A DNA stretch of 61,422 nt from CAZXNF01 sp050741255. GTDB taxonomy: Bacteria > Pseudomonadota > Gammaproteobacteria > Burkholderiales > SG8-41. The position numbers and the translations under genes are program-made. The DNA lies in assembly GCA_050741255.1 (NCBI GenBank), contig JBOIEQ010000005.1, forward strand, positions 1-61,422. Reading direction: 5' to 3'. The notes below the pieces were generated by a model. The model searched no databases. It was not told where the DNA came from and saw only the letters and a program-made list of their open reading frames with translations. Below, piece by piece: positions 7,089 through 17,100 of this stretch (position 1 is the stretch's first letter; each line of letters starts with the position of its first letter).

Positions 7089-9467
7089 TTACGGCTGGCC
7101 GTTCCCGTCGGGCGGCGGATCCGGTGAGACGACCCGGACAGGAATCGGCTGTGCGGCGTTGAGGTGCACATCGCGTTGCGGAAACGCGATGGCGATGCCG
7201 GCTTCGGCGAAGGCCTTGTCGATCATGAAGCGCAGGTCGCTCGCCACGCGGCGGGAATCCACGCTGCCGGCGATGTCGAGCCAGATCTGCAACGAGAACA
7301 GCAGCGCGTCGGCGCCGAAATCGTCGAAAAATACCTCGGGTTCCGGATTGGGCAGCACCAGGCCATGCCGTTGAGCGGTGGCAAGCAGGAGGTCGCGCAC
7401 CGCGTCCGTGGGCGAGCCGTAGGCGATGCCCACGTTAAGCGTGTAGCGCACGCGGCTGGACGAATAGGTCCAGTTGGTCACGTTCTGTTCGAGGAAAGTA
7501 CTGTTGGGAATCAGCGTCTCGATGCCATCGCGGTTGCGAATGAGCGAGGAACGGACGTTGATGTCGGTCACCTTGCCCCTGATGGCGCCGACCTCGACGA
7601 TGTCGCCCAGCCGGAACGGCCGCTCCACCAGCAGCATGAGGCCGCTGATCAGGTTCTTCAGCAGGGTCTGCATGCCGAAGCCAACGCCGATCGCCACCGC
7701 GCCGCCGAGGAAGGCGAAAACGGTGAACGGAATCTTGACCGTGGTCAGGCTCAACACGAACAGAATGACGAACAGCAGCGCGAACAACCACTTGCCGACC
7801 AGTTGCGTGCCGTTTGCATCCGCCCTGAGATAGCGCACCGCGAAGCGGCCCGTCCCGTTGATCAGCAACCGTCCCAGCCATAACCCGATCACCAGGATCA
7901 GGATGGCGGTGACGACCTTGCCCAGCGTGATGCTGCGCTCCGCCGTGAGCTTGCGGCCCTCGACCTCGATCGTGTCCTGCGCGGTGAACAGCTCGAAGGT
8001 CCAGACGGCGCGCGCAAAGCCCTTCGCCCGGTACCACCATTCGTCCAGGGTCAGGTTGTTGCTGGTTTGTCCGGCCTCGACGATGAAATTGACGCGCCAG
8101 CGGTCGAGGAGATCCTGCACCGACAGCGTATCCGCGCTCAGCCGGGCCTGCCACTGGGCGCGTTCGTGCAGGGTTGCAACCTTGCTCCGCAGATAGGCGG
8201 CATCCGCGGCATTCGGCGCCACGATGGCGGCCCGTTCGAACTCGATCGCCTGCGACAGCGTGAAGCGGAGGGCCGCCCGTGCCGAGGCGTCGAGCTTGCC
8301 GATGATGGTGCGATAACCGTCCATCGCCGCGCCCAGCTGGCGGGCGATATCGGCGTTCTTGGTGCGGACGATGTCGTACCACGTGCCCCACAACGCCCGC
8401 TGCGGCTCCACCGACTCGATCATGAGGCGCACGACGTTGGTGCGCGTCTGCGCCGTATCGAAGCGCATCTGCGCGAGTTCCGCGGCGCGTTCGAGCGCCG
8501 GAATGCGTTCACCCCCCTTGCCCTCGGGCAAAGCCCGCGCCGCGGCCAGCCGGGCTTGTGCATCCGCACCTTCCCTGCGCGCCTTTTCCGCGGCCGCGAG
8601 GCCCGCGACCAGTTCGTCTTCGAGCACCTTGAGCCGCGCGTCGAGTTGCGCCGTCAATGCCTCCCGGTCCTTTTCAGAGAAATCGACCTTGCCGGCGGTG
8701 AGATTGAGTTGCGACTCGAGGAAGGCGAGTTCGGCACGCACCCCGGAGAGCTCCTCCTGCCGCAATTCCCGTTGACTCGCCTGCGCATCGATCGTGGCCA
8801 CGGCCACGCGACTGCGCAGAAGTTGCAGATCGCGTTCCCAGATGAGCAGCGGCACCGCGCCTTCGCGCTTCTCGATCCGTTCGAGCAACTGCCGCGCCCC
8901 CTGGTCGGCGCGGGCGGCAAGGTTCCGCATGAGCTCCGACTGGCCTTCGTTGGCCTCCAGGCGCGCCGTCAGCGATTCGATCCGGCGCAGGTAGAGCTGG
9001 ACTTCACGCCGCAGGGCCTCCACCTCCAGCATCGAGAACGGTACGCGCGACGGGTCCATCCGCCATCGCGCCAGCCGTTGCTCGACCGGGGTCCGCCGCG
9101 CCCGCAGCTTCTCCAGCGCGGACACGTCGTCGATCTGCCCCTGGTACGCGCGGATGAGTTGCCGCAGCAATACCTGCCGGAACACGATCTGGCCGGGCGG
9201 CGCATCGGGCGGGGCGTCGAGCGCCTGGTTGGGCGACGCATTGATACGTTCAAGTTCCGCCTGGGTCTCGGCGAGCCTGGGCCGCAGCGCGGCGACCGAG
9301 TCCTTTTCCGGGGGAGCTTCCGCAACAACGGGGGCACCCTGCCCCAGCGGACTGGTTTTCCCGGTCATTCCGGGCAGTTGCGCAAACACCCCCGCTGACG
9401 CCAACGCGAGCGTGGCGGCCAGGGCTCCGCGAACAACAAGCGGCAGGATGGGGAGCGAATGTGGCAC
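7089..9467 (-). CDS. MscS-family mechanosensitive channel, large MscK-like type
   Basis: This is a protein of about 792 residues. A signal peptide leads into a long periplasmic, coiled-coil-rich region (about 50-480, with repeated ELxxRLEAN and RLAETQAELERI stretches). Then come four or so membrane segments from about residue 510 and a canonical MscS core: the pore helix AFLGGAVAIGVGFGMQTLLKNLISGLMLLVERPFRLGD and the downstream beta domain (GKVTDINVRSS). It should open on membrane tension. I prefer GTG 9467, with AAGG 9 nt upstream, over GTG 9476, whose AAGG abuts the codon. It lies just downstream of the regulator gene and its own palindrome. Confidence 0.9.
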   Translation of the reverse strand: MPHSLPILPLVVRGALAATLALASAGVFAQLPGMTGKTSPLGQGAPVVAEAPPEKDSVAALRPRLAETQAELERINASPNQALDAPPDAPPGQIVFRQVLLRQLIRAYQGQIDDVSALEKLRARRTPVEQRLARWRMDPSRVPFSMLEVEALRREVQLYLRRIESLTARLEANEGQSELMRNLAARADQGARQLLERIEKREGAVPLLIWERDLQLLRSRVAVATIDAQASQRELRQEELSGVRAELAFLESQLNLTAGKVDFSEKDREALTAQLDARLKVLEDELVAGLAAAEKARREGADAQARLAAARALPEGKGGERIPALERAAELAQMRFDTAQTRTNVVRLMIESVEPQRALWGTWYDIVRTKNADIARQLGAAMDGYRTIIGKLDASARAALRFTLSQAIEFERAAIVAPNAADAAYLRSKVATLHERAQWQARLSADTLSVQDLLDRWRVNFIVEAGQTSNNLTLDEWWYRAKGFARAVWTFELFTAQDTIEVEGRKLTAERSITLGKVVTAILILVIGLWLGRLLINGTGRFAVRYLRADANGTQLVGKWLFALLFVILFVLSLTTVKIPFTVFAFLGGAVAIGVGFGMQTLLKNLISGLMLLVERPFRLGDIVEVGAIRGKVTDINVRSSLIRNRDGIETLIPNSTFLEQNVTNWTYSSSRVRYTLNVGIAYGSPTDAVRDLLLATAQRHGLVLPNPEPEVFFDDFGADALLFSLQIWLDIAGSVDSRRVASDLRFMIDKAFAEAGIAIAFPQRDVHLNAAQPIPVRVVSPDPPPDGNGQP

Positions 9468-9502
9468 CGATGTCACCTTATCGAACTTGCGACGGCCAGT
9501 CC

Positions 9503-9522
9503 CATTGGACTTTGGTCCAATA
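9503..9522 (-). promoter_or_regulatory. 20-bp palindrome, copy 2 (candidate operator)
   Basis: The plus strand reads CATTGGACTTTGGTCCAATA, identical to the copy at 6996-7015 except for one central base. It lies in the 55-nt gap between the LuxR-type regulator gene and the MscS-type gene, 27-36 nt before the channel start. It is not followed by a T-run and its loop would be too short for a terminator hairpin, so an operator role fits better. Confidence 0.65.
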
Positions 9523-9531
9523 AGGTCCCCC

Positions 9532-10164
9532 TCAATCCGGCGCCGAAATGCCCAGTTTCTGCGCCATGCGCACCAGGTCGGCCAAGGAAGCCGCGCCCAT
9601 TTTCTCCATTACACGGGCGCGGTGGACCTTGATGGTCTTCTCGACGATCGCAAGGTCGGCGGCGATCTGCTTGTTCAGCTGGCCGCTCACGACGTGCGCC
9701 AGGACTTCCCGTTCGCGCGGCGTGAGCGTGGCGAGCCGCTCGCGCAGCCCCGTCGTTTCCGTACCGGCCTTGCGCGCGAGCCGGTCCTGCTCGACCGCTT
9801 CGGCAACCGCCTTGAGGAGTTCCTCGTCGTGCACCGGCTTCTGGAGGAAATTCAGCGCACCGGCCCGCATCGCGCGCACGCTCATCGGCACGTCGCCGTG
9901 GCCGGTGATGAAAATGACCGGCAGCGGACACCCCGCTTCGCGCAGACGCTGGTGCAATTCGAGACCGTTCAGTCCGGGCATCGACACGTCGAGCAGCAGG
10001 CAACCGGCCGCCGCCGGATCGTGGCGAGCCACGAATTCGTCCGGCGACACGTACGTCTGCGCCTGCCAGCCCGCCGCGCGCAGGAGGCGCGACAGCCCCT
10101 TGAGGACCGACGGGTCGTCGTCCACGACGTGCACGGTCGGTACGTCGGCAGGCATTGCGTTCAT
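9532..10164 (-). CDS. Two-component response regulator, FixJ/LuxR (NarL-like output)
   Basis: This 210-residue regulator has a receiver domain (HVVDDDPSV near 12-20, phospho-acceptor Asp59 in LLLDVSMPG, Thr87, Lys109) and a LuxR-type helix-turn-helix at about 143-205 (LTPREREVLAHVVSGQLNKQIA, then IVEKTIKVHRARVMEKM). It starts directly after the TAA of the kinase gene, with no gap, so the pair is co-translated. The expected job is phosphorylation-dependent binding of DNA. The two identical palindromes ahead of the next two downstream units are the obvious candidate targets. Confidence 0.93.
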   Translation of the reverse strand: MNAMPADVPTVHVVDDDPSVLKGLSRLLRAAGWQAQTYVSPDEFVARHDPAAAGCLLLDVSMPGLNGLELHQRLREAGCPLPVIFITGHGDVPMSVRAMRAGALNFLQKPVHDEELLKAVAEAVEQDRLARKAGTETTGLRERLATLTPREREVLAHVVSGQLNKQIAADLAIVEKTIKVHRARVMEKMGAASLADLVRMAQKLGISAPD

Positions 10165-12435
10165 TTACGCCGCGGCAGGCATGGCCGTTTTGGCGTCCGC
10201 CTGAAGCGTGAAATGGAATGTCGCCCCGCCCTCCTCGTTGCGTTCCGCCCACAGGCGGCCGCCGTGCGCGGCGATGATGCCGCGGCCGATAGCCAGGCCG
10301 AGACCGATGCCGAGCGGCTTGGTGGTCACGAACGGCTCGAAGATCTTGTCCAGCTGGTCGGACGCAATGCCCACGCCGCGGTCAGCCACCGTCACCACCA
10401 CTTCCCGGCCGCCGGCCGGCCGCGTCCGGATCGACAGCCGCCGGTCGGCCACCGGGGTGGCAGCCATCGCCTCGCACGCGTTGAGCATCAGATTGAGCAG
10501 CAACTGCTGCAACTGCACGCGGTCGCCGCGGATCGTGGGCAGGTCCGGATCGAGATCGACGGCGACCGCCACGTTGCGGGTCAGCAGGTCGCTGTGCAGC
10601 ATGCGCAGGATCTCGCGGATCAGTTCGTTGAGATCCAGCGCCTCCTGATTCGCCTCGCCGCGCTCGAACAGCGCGCGCAGGCGGCGGATGACCGCCCCCG
10701 CCCGCTGGTCGTCGGCGACGATGTCGGCGAGGATTTCGCGCACCTCGTCGAGATCCACTGCGTCCATCTTCAGGAAGCGCAGCGCCGCCTGCGCGTTGCT
10801 GAGGATGGCCGTCAGCGGCTGGTTCAATTCGTGGGCGAGAGAACCGGACAACTGCCCGAGCATCGCGACCCGGGACAGGTGCGCGAGCTCGTTGCGGTGC
10901 CGCTGCTCTTCGAACTGGGCTTCCACGCGGGCCGTGACGTCGGCGGTGGCGCCGCGGATGCGGAGCGGCTGGCCGTGCGCGTCGGCTTCCACCCGCCCGC
11001 GCGAAGAGACCCACCGCACGGCGCCGCCCGCCAGCGGCACGCGGTAGCGGATATCGTACTCGCCGCCTTCCGCGACCGCGCGCTCGATCGTCTCGCGCAC
11101 CGCCCCGCGATCGGCGGCGTGCACGGCGCGCAGGAAGCGCTCGAAGTCGTACGGTTCCGTCGCGTCCAGGCCCAGCAGCGCGCGGTGCTGCGGGCTCGCC
11201 CAGAATGCGCGGCGCTGAATATCCTCGACCCACATGCCGATGCCCGTCGCGGCGGCGACCAGGCTCATGCGCTGTTCGCTCTCGCGTAATTCCGCCTCCG
11301 TGCGCCGGCGCACCCGGCGCTGCGCCAGCAATCCGGCGATCAGCGCGGCCTGCGCGATCAGCAGCACGATCACCACGATGATCTGCCAGCGGTAGGCCTG
11401 CCACAGCGTGGGGGTCAGGTACTTCACCACAGCGCCCTGCGGAAGGTCCGATGGACTGACGCCGAAGCGCCCGAGCTGGTGCATGTTGAGCACGTAGGTA
11501 TTGGGTACCGCCGCCGGCAGCGCCAGGGATTCGGGACGCTCGCCGCGCAGGATGCGCGCCACCGCCTGCGCGGCGTGGCCGGCGGAATCCTCCAGCGACG
11601 CAACATAGCCGCCCGCCGTGCCTCCGGGCTCGAAGTTGCTCGCACTGCCGTAGACCGGAACCGGCGAACGGGCGACGATCATCGCCGCCGCTTCCTGCGG
11701 CACGAAGCGCCGGCCCTCGCCGTCCTGCCGCAGCCCCGGCAGGTAGACGATCGAATCGCGCGGCAACGCCTGCAGACGGGCCAGGTTCTCCGCCATGGGC
11801 AACCCCGCCCAGAACTGGACATCGACGCCCGGCGCCAGCGGCCGCAAGGCGTCACGCATCAGTTTTTCCCAGCCGCGGTCCAAAACCGCCGTGCCGGTGA
11901 TCACCACGATGCGGCGCGTCTGCGGATGCAGCCGCAGCGCGAGTTCGATCGTCTTGTCGGGTTCCAGCCGCAGCGGCACCCCGACGACATCCGGTGGCAG
12001 CGTCACACGGGCCAGGTCCTTCTCGTTCACCTGCAGGTGGACGACCGGCACGCCGGGGAACAGCGCATCACGATGCGCGAGCAGGAAACGGAGCGCGGGC
12101 GGGCGGGCCGCCACGATCACATCGAACCGCGTTCCCGCGTACTTCTTCCGCAGGAATTCGGCGAGGTCCGCCTCGTAGTGCGCGGTGCCGGCGGTCTCCA
12201 GTCCAAGAAACTCGCTGAACAACTCGATCTGCGGCCCGAAATCCGCCCGCAGCGCGGTGCCGAAGGCCACGTCGGTGACCGCCAGCGCCGGGAGCAGCCG
12301 GCTGTCCGAATACAGCACCAGCACGTTGCGGACCGGCTCGGCGGCGAACACCGGCGCCGCGGCGGCGATCAGCAGCGCGAACGCCAGAACCCGGCGCCAG
12401 AGACGGCGCGCGCGGAAGGAAGAGGTTGTATCCAT
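10165..12435 (-). CDS. Hybrid-sensor histidine kinase with ABC substrate-binding domain, PAS and HisKA/HATPase
   Basis: This is a 756-residue inner-membrane kinase. A signal peptide or anchor (about 1-32) is followed by a periplasmic ABC substrate-binding-like domain (about 35-300, starting RNVLVLYSDSRLLPAL), a transmembrane helix (IIVVIVLLIAQAALIAGLL, about 325-345), a PAS/PAC region and a HisKA domain with the phospho-acceptor His at about 535 (SLAHELNQPL). The HATPase domain carries NACEAM, DRGVGI and GIGLGLAI. The upstream frame extends far beyond, but ATG 12435 begins the signal peptide. The ligand is unknown; related binding domains sense small aromatic or amino-acid-like compounds. It forms a two-component pair with the adjacent regulator. 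Confidence 0.92.
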   Translation of the reverse strand: MDTTSSFRARRLWRRVLAFALLIAAAAPVFAAEPVRNVLVLYSDSRLLPALAVTDVAFGTALRADFGPQIELFSEFLGLETAGTAHYEADLAEFLRKKYAGTRFDVIVAARPPALRFLLAHRDALFPGVPVVHLQVNEKDLARVTLPPDVVGVPLRLEPDKTIELALRLHPQTRRIVVITGTAVLDRGWEKLMRDALRPLAPGVDVQFWAGLPMAENLARLQALPRDSIVYLPGLRQDGEGRRFVPQEAAAMIVARSPVPVYGSASNFEPGGTAGGYVASLEDSAGHAAQAVARILRGERPESLALPAAVPNTYVLNMHQLGRFGVSPSDLPQGAVVKYLTPTLWQAYRWQIIVVIVLLIAQAALIAGLLAQRRVRRRTEAELRESEQRMSLVAAATGIGMWVEDIQRRAFWASPQHRALLGLDATEPYDFERFLRAVHAADRGAVRETIERAVAEGGEYDIRYRVPLAGGAVRWVSSRGRVEADAHGQPLRIRGATADVTARVEAQFEEQRHRNELAHLSRVAMLGQLSGSLAHELNQPLTAILSNAQAALRFLKMDAVDLDEVREILADIVADDQRAGAVIRRLRALFERGEANQEALDLNELIREILRMLHSDLLTRNVAVAVDLDPDLPTIRGDRVQLQQLLLNLMLNACEAMAATPVADRRLSIRTRPAGGREVVVTVADRGVGIASDQLDKIFEPFVTTKPLGIGLGLAIGRGIIAAHGGRLWAERNEEGGATFHFTLQADAKTAMPAAA

Positions 12436-12560
12436 GGACGGGATCGGGAACGGCGCCCTGCGGCCACGCCGGGCGCGATCATAGCGCACCGTTGCCGGCC
12501 GCACGGGTGGCCCAAGAAACGTCCGTGCCTGGAGAGGGGCGAACAGGGCGCTTCCACGCA

Positions 12561-12579
12561 CCGGGAGGAGGCCTCCCGG
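12561..12579. other. GC-rich hairpin downstream of patatin gene
   Basis: This is a perfect 8-bp inverted repeat (CCGGGAGG and CCTCCCGG) around a 3-nt loop, in the 191-nt gap between the patatin stop and the kinase start. No T-run follows on the minus strand, so it is at best a weak or Rho-assisted terminator. The rest of the gap shows no other clear signal. Confidence 0.35.
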
Positions 12580-12626
12580 CACCCGCGGACAGGCCGTCGC
12601 CCCGTTCCGCGAAGCAGCAGCGGGAC

Positions 12627-14114
12627 TTACTGCCCCGCCGGCGCCGCCGGCTTCGTCGCGCCGCCCGCCGACGGCACGATCTGCGCGCCGACGTCCTTCA
12701 GCAATTTCCTGAAATCGGGCGAGTTCTGGATGGCTTTTCCCGCGGCGGCCCGCAGGCGGTCCACGGCCTCCGGCGGCAGCACAAAGGACGTCGGCAGCTC
12801 GTTCAGGTAGGCCCGCTCCGCCTCGTCGGTGAGCTGGGAAAACGACACGTCGATGGCGTAGATTTCCGTCTCCGGGGTGCGCACCGCGCTGGCGACCGCC
12901 GGATCCTTGTTGGCGGCCATGGCGGCCGAGTCGCGCACCACCTTCATCGACTTCCAGCGCGCCTGCTTGTCGCGCAGCAGTTCCGTCGCCTCGTAGGAAT
13001 AGTGGTCGATCGGCACGCCCGCCGATTTCAGGAGCACTTCGATGGTGCCCGGCCCTTCCTCCGACTTGTCCCAGTCCGTCTTGGGCGAGGACAGCGAATT
13101 CACGACGAAGACGATGACGCGGCGCGCGTGGTCGAGCGGCGTCGCCTGCCCCACCAGGTGCAATGCTTCCAGCAGTTCCAGGTTGTCCAGCACGGTGCGC
13201 ACGCCGAGGTTGTCCGAGACGCCGCCGTCGACGAGGTGGAGGAACGGCCGGTTGGCGCCGTCGGCGAACGCCGCCTCTTCGTGGATGTGACGGGTCGCCC
13301 GCGCCGCCGGCCGCGGCGGCTCGGGTGCATCGAGAAACGGCTTGACCCACGGCGGCGGCTGGTAGCCGCAGGTGCCGCCGTAGTTGTTGATGGTGACGGG
13401 CGTGAGCACCACCGGCACGGCCGACGAGGCCGCGGCGGCGCGCGAGAGGCGCACGCTGCTCAGGTCGGAGCAGAGGACGTCGAAGGTGAGCTGCGTGAAC
13501 GGCAGGCGCGCGCCCGTCGAGATGTCCGTGGCCGCCGCGATGACGAGCGGTCCCTTGCCCTTGTTGAGGTCGCCGAAGGTCGCGCCGTGGAACAGGATCT
13601 CGTCGTACAGGTCTGCCGCCAGTTCCGAGCGCCCCCAGTTGTCCGACCACAGGGCGGGCCAGTAGGTCGGGCTGAAGAAACGGGAAACGATCTCGCCCTG
13701 CACGTCGCGCTTGAGGAAGCTCTGCTCGTAATGCTCGAACAGCTTGTCGCCGTACAGGCCGTAGGAGAGCGCCGTGAAGCTGCCGCCCGACACGCCCGTG
13801 ATGACGCTCACGAAATCCAGCAGGCGCGCCTTGTTGCCCTTGGGCCCGACGACCTCGGTGTCGCGCAGGTATTCAAGAACCCCGTACGAAAACGCGGCCG
13901 CGCGCGTGCCGCCGCCGGAAAAGGCCAGGATCACCAGGTTCTCGCGGGGCGTCATGAAGGCCGGCCGCGTGAGCGCCCGGTAGCCGTACGCCGAATCCGC
14001 CGTGGTGATCGGCGGATTGACCGGCCGGGGGGTGGTGGCGCAGCCGCCCAGCACAAACAGCACGGCCATCAGGGAAAACGTGACGATACGCGACGGGGTC
14101 ATGGGGATGCTCAT
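12627..14114 (-). CDS. Patatin-like phospholipase lipoprotein
   Basis: This 495-residue protein has a lipoprotein signal peptide with lipobox LGGC (Cys25), so it is a membrane-anchored lipoprotein. The patatin catalytic elements are the oxyanion loop FSGGGTRAAAFS (65-76), the nucleophile Ser109 in GVSGGS, and Asp296 in VDGGVSDN. Patatins are acyl hydrolases acting on phospholipids or lysophospholipids through a Ser-Asp dyad. ATG 14114 starts the signal sequence; ATG 14102 is also possible and neither has a strong ribosome site. It is the last gene of the OmpLA-ClC-AsmA run, 83 nt after AsmA. It is one of three patatins in 14 kb. Confidence 0.9.
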   Translation of the reverse strand: MSIPMTPSRIVTFSLMAVLFVLGGCATTPRPVNPPITTADSAYGYRALTRPAFMTPRENLVILAFSGGGTRAAAFSYGVLEYLRDTEVVGPKGNKARLLDFVSVITGVSGGSFTALSYGLYGDKLFEHYEQSFLKRDVQGEIVSRFFSPTYWPALWSDNWGRSELAADLYDEILFHGATFGDLNKGKGPLVIAAATDISTGARLPFTQLTFDVLCSDLSSVRLSRAAAASSAVPVVLTPVTINNYGGTCGYQPPPWVKPFLDAPEPPRPAARATRHIHEEAAFADGANRPFLHLVDGGVSDNLGVRTVLDNLELLEALHLVGQATPLDHARRVIVFVVNSLSSPKTDWDKSEEGPGTIEVLLKSAGVPIDHYSYEATELLRDKQARWKSMKVVRDSAAMAANKDPAVASAVRTPETEIYAIDVSFSQLTDEAERAYLNELPTSFVLPPEAVDRLRAAAGKAIQNSPDFRKLLKDVGAQIVPSAGGATKPAAPAGQ

Positions 14115-14197
14115 ATTGGTACGCTGGCGAACAGTTTGGCCGGGATGGCGGCGGGATTCTACGCACAAGCCCTCCGGCCGCATAGAAAAACCCCCGG

Positions 14198-17100
14198 CTA
14201 TTCCCGCAGTGCCGTCGCGCAGGGATTGGGGTCGTTGGAAGACCGGTTCCACAGCGACTCGATGAGCAGCGAGCCGCCCATGGTCGCGTAGGCCGCGCCG
14301 AGCGACAGCGCGCCGCGCGCCGCGCCGGAAACGTTCGCGCCGATTTGCGGATCGGCGAGCGTGCCCCGCACCCGCACGAGTTGGGTAAGGTTGCCCGTGC
14401 TGATCCTGAACCCGCGCGCCACCACCGGCGTGACGCCGAGGTCGATCGCCTCGGTGCGCAGATTGATGGTGCCGCTCACCACCACGTTGAATTTCGTGGT
14501 CTCGATCGCCAGGTTCCGGTCCAGCGTGATGAGGCCGTCGCGCACCGGCACGCGCAGCCCCAGGCAGGTGAGATCGGTGTCCGGGTCGGTCGAGCGGAAA
14601 GGATTCACGACATTGAACATGCCCTGCAGCAGGCCCGTGCCGAGATTGAAGCTCACCTGCCGCAACTGCGCGGCCCCCACACTCACGCGCACGGTGCCGT
14701 TGACCCCGCCCAGCACGGCGCGCGGCGTATTGCCGTTCCCCTTCAGGTCCAGCGTGAAGTCGGTGGGGCCACCCGTGACCGCCCCGCCCCGCCCTATCCG
14801 CGCGAGGAACTCGCCGAGGTCGATACCCTTGCCGTCGATGCGCAGCGCCCAGGCCGCGTTCTTCGGCCGCGAAGCGTCGATGGTCCCGGTCACACCCATC
14901 GTCTGGCCGGGCAGGACGGTGACCTGCACGGGGTCGGCCCGCAGGCGGCCGTCGACGATCGCCGCGCGCACCAGGATCGGCCCCAGCGGCTGCGCGTCGC
15001 CGAACTTGAGCTGCCCGACCTGCACGTCGAGATCCGCGTCGATGGCGCGCAGCAGGTCGAGCGGCAGCGGCGTGTCGGGAATCAGCCGCGTGCCGGCGGG
15101 CTTCGTCCCCGCCGCCGCCACGGGTTCCGGCAGAAACGGTGACAGGTTGAGCAGCGGTGCGGCCAGCTTCGCGCTCACCTTGACGCGCTTCTGCGCGCGC
15201 GACACGGCCACATCGCCGGTGACGCTGCTCTTGCCGTAGCCGAGATTGAGGCCGGCAATCGCGTAGCCATCCCGCACGTCGGTCACGCGGCCGCTGACGG
15301 TGAAGGTCGGCACGTCGGGCAGGTCCAGCCCGGTGAAGGCTTCGATGCCGCTGACCCGCTTGACCGCCGCGTTCACCGCGACATCGATGCCGGTCTGGCG
15401 CAGCACGTCGGCGATCTTGCCGTCGATGGTCGCCGTCGCACCGTCCACGCCCACGGTGAATTGCTTCAGGATCGCGGCGCCGGCCACGATCTCGAGGTTC
15501 CCGTTCACGGGGCCGAGCGCACGCCTGTCCGGCAGCACCACACGGTCGAGGCGGACATCGGCGATGATGTCGACCGACAGTTCCGGCAGGGTCTTGGAGG
15601 TATGGGTCGCCGCCGGCAGTTCGGTGAGGTCAAGCAGCGGCCCGCTGAGGTTGGCGGTGATGCGCGGGCGCGCATCGCCGGAGGCGATCGTCCCGCCGGA
15701 GGCGATCGTCCCGCCGGAGGCGATCTTCACGCCAGGGGCGATCGTCAGTTTCCCCTGCACCGAAGTGCGCGGCAGCGCAAAGCGCAGGTCCTCGAGGACG
15801 TAGCCGCCTTCCGGCGCCTTCATCCGTGCCGAGGCGCGCACGCGCGGCAGCCGTGGCAGGTCGGCCCCGAAGATGCGGCCGAAAGCCACGGTGTCCGACA
15901 GGTTCGCCGTCAGATTGAGATCGACGCCCTTCCAGTTCAGTGTGTCCCTGATCTCGCCCGTCGCCAGCAGACGCTGGTTGCCGCGGCCGGCGCTGGCGTT
16001 GATGGCCGTCAGTTGCAGGGTCTGCACGGAACCTTGCGCACGGGCCGTTCCCTTGTAGGGCCCCACCGAGGGGATGGTGGCGCCGAAGAATTTGACCAGG
16101 TCAGCCAGTTCGCTCCCCTGCAGCGAGAACTTCACGTCCAGCCCGCCGAGCTGCGCCGGATCGGTGGCGGTGCCGTCGAACTGCCAGCGCGCGCCGCCGA
16201 ACGTCGCCTGCAGGGCGCGCGCGCTCAGCCGGCCGTTGTTGAGCGACAGGCGTCCCGTTGCGGATTGGACCTGCCGGCCGTCGGCGAGCACCAGGCGCCC
16301 GACGTTCACGTCGAGATCCACGTCGGCCAGCCGCCAGTGGTCACCCGGACGCGTCGGCGTCCCGGTCGCGGTGGTCGTGGGAACGGCGAGCCTGGCCAGG
16401 TCCAGCGCCGGGGTGGACACCTGCGCGGTGACACGCGGACGCGCGCCGCCGGTCACCACGGCGAGGGTCGCGTTGACGGTGCTGCCCGCGATCCGCAGCT
16501 CAAGGCCATCCGCCCGGTAACCCCGCGGCGCATCGCGCAAGCGCGTGTGCAACTGGAACGGCGGCAGGCGCGGGCCGTTCGCCCCGTCCGCGAGACGCCA
16601 CGCATGCGGGGCGTTGGCCGTGACCTGCAGGTCGATGCCGGCAGCCGTCAATGCATTCGCCACCGCCCCCCGCGCGGTCAGTTCGACGTGCTCCGCTGAT
16701 CCGATCGCGGCATCGATGTTCGACAGGCCGGGGGCTGCCGCAGTCCCGGTCACGCGCGCGGCGATCCGGTAGCGCCCGAGCGCCGGCAGCGGGCGCCCGA
16801 CGAGTTCGCCCAGGTCGTGCAGTTGCGTGCCCTGCACTTTCACGTCGAGACCGGGCGTCGTCCACGCGAAACGGCCGCTGCCGGGTGCGGTGTCCTCGAT
16901 GCTGCCGCTGGCGGTCAAGCCGATGGATTCCGGGGCGCCAGCCTCGACGTCGATCGCCGAGAAGACCGGCGCGCCGGGCAGCCCCGTGAGATTCGCGGCG
17001 GCGCGGAAGGCGCCCAGCGGACGCACCTCCTTGCCGGCCAGCTTTGCCAGCGCGGCGAGTTCCGGGCCCTGCGCGTTGAGCGCGAGATTCAGCGTGCCGG

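Noticed and set aside
6996..9522. Twin palindromes as transcription terminators
   Set aside because: No T-run follows either copy and the loop would be 2-4 nt; the two copies are conserved in sequence and sit just before gene starts, so an operator is more plausible.
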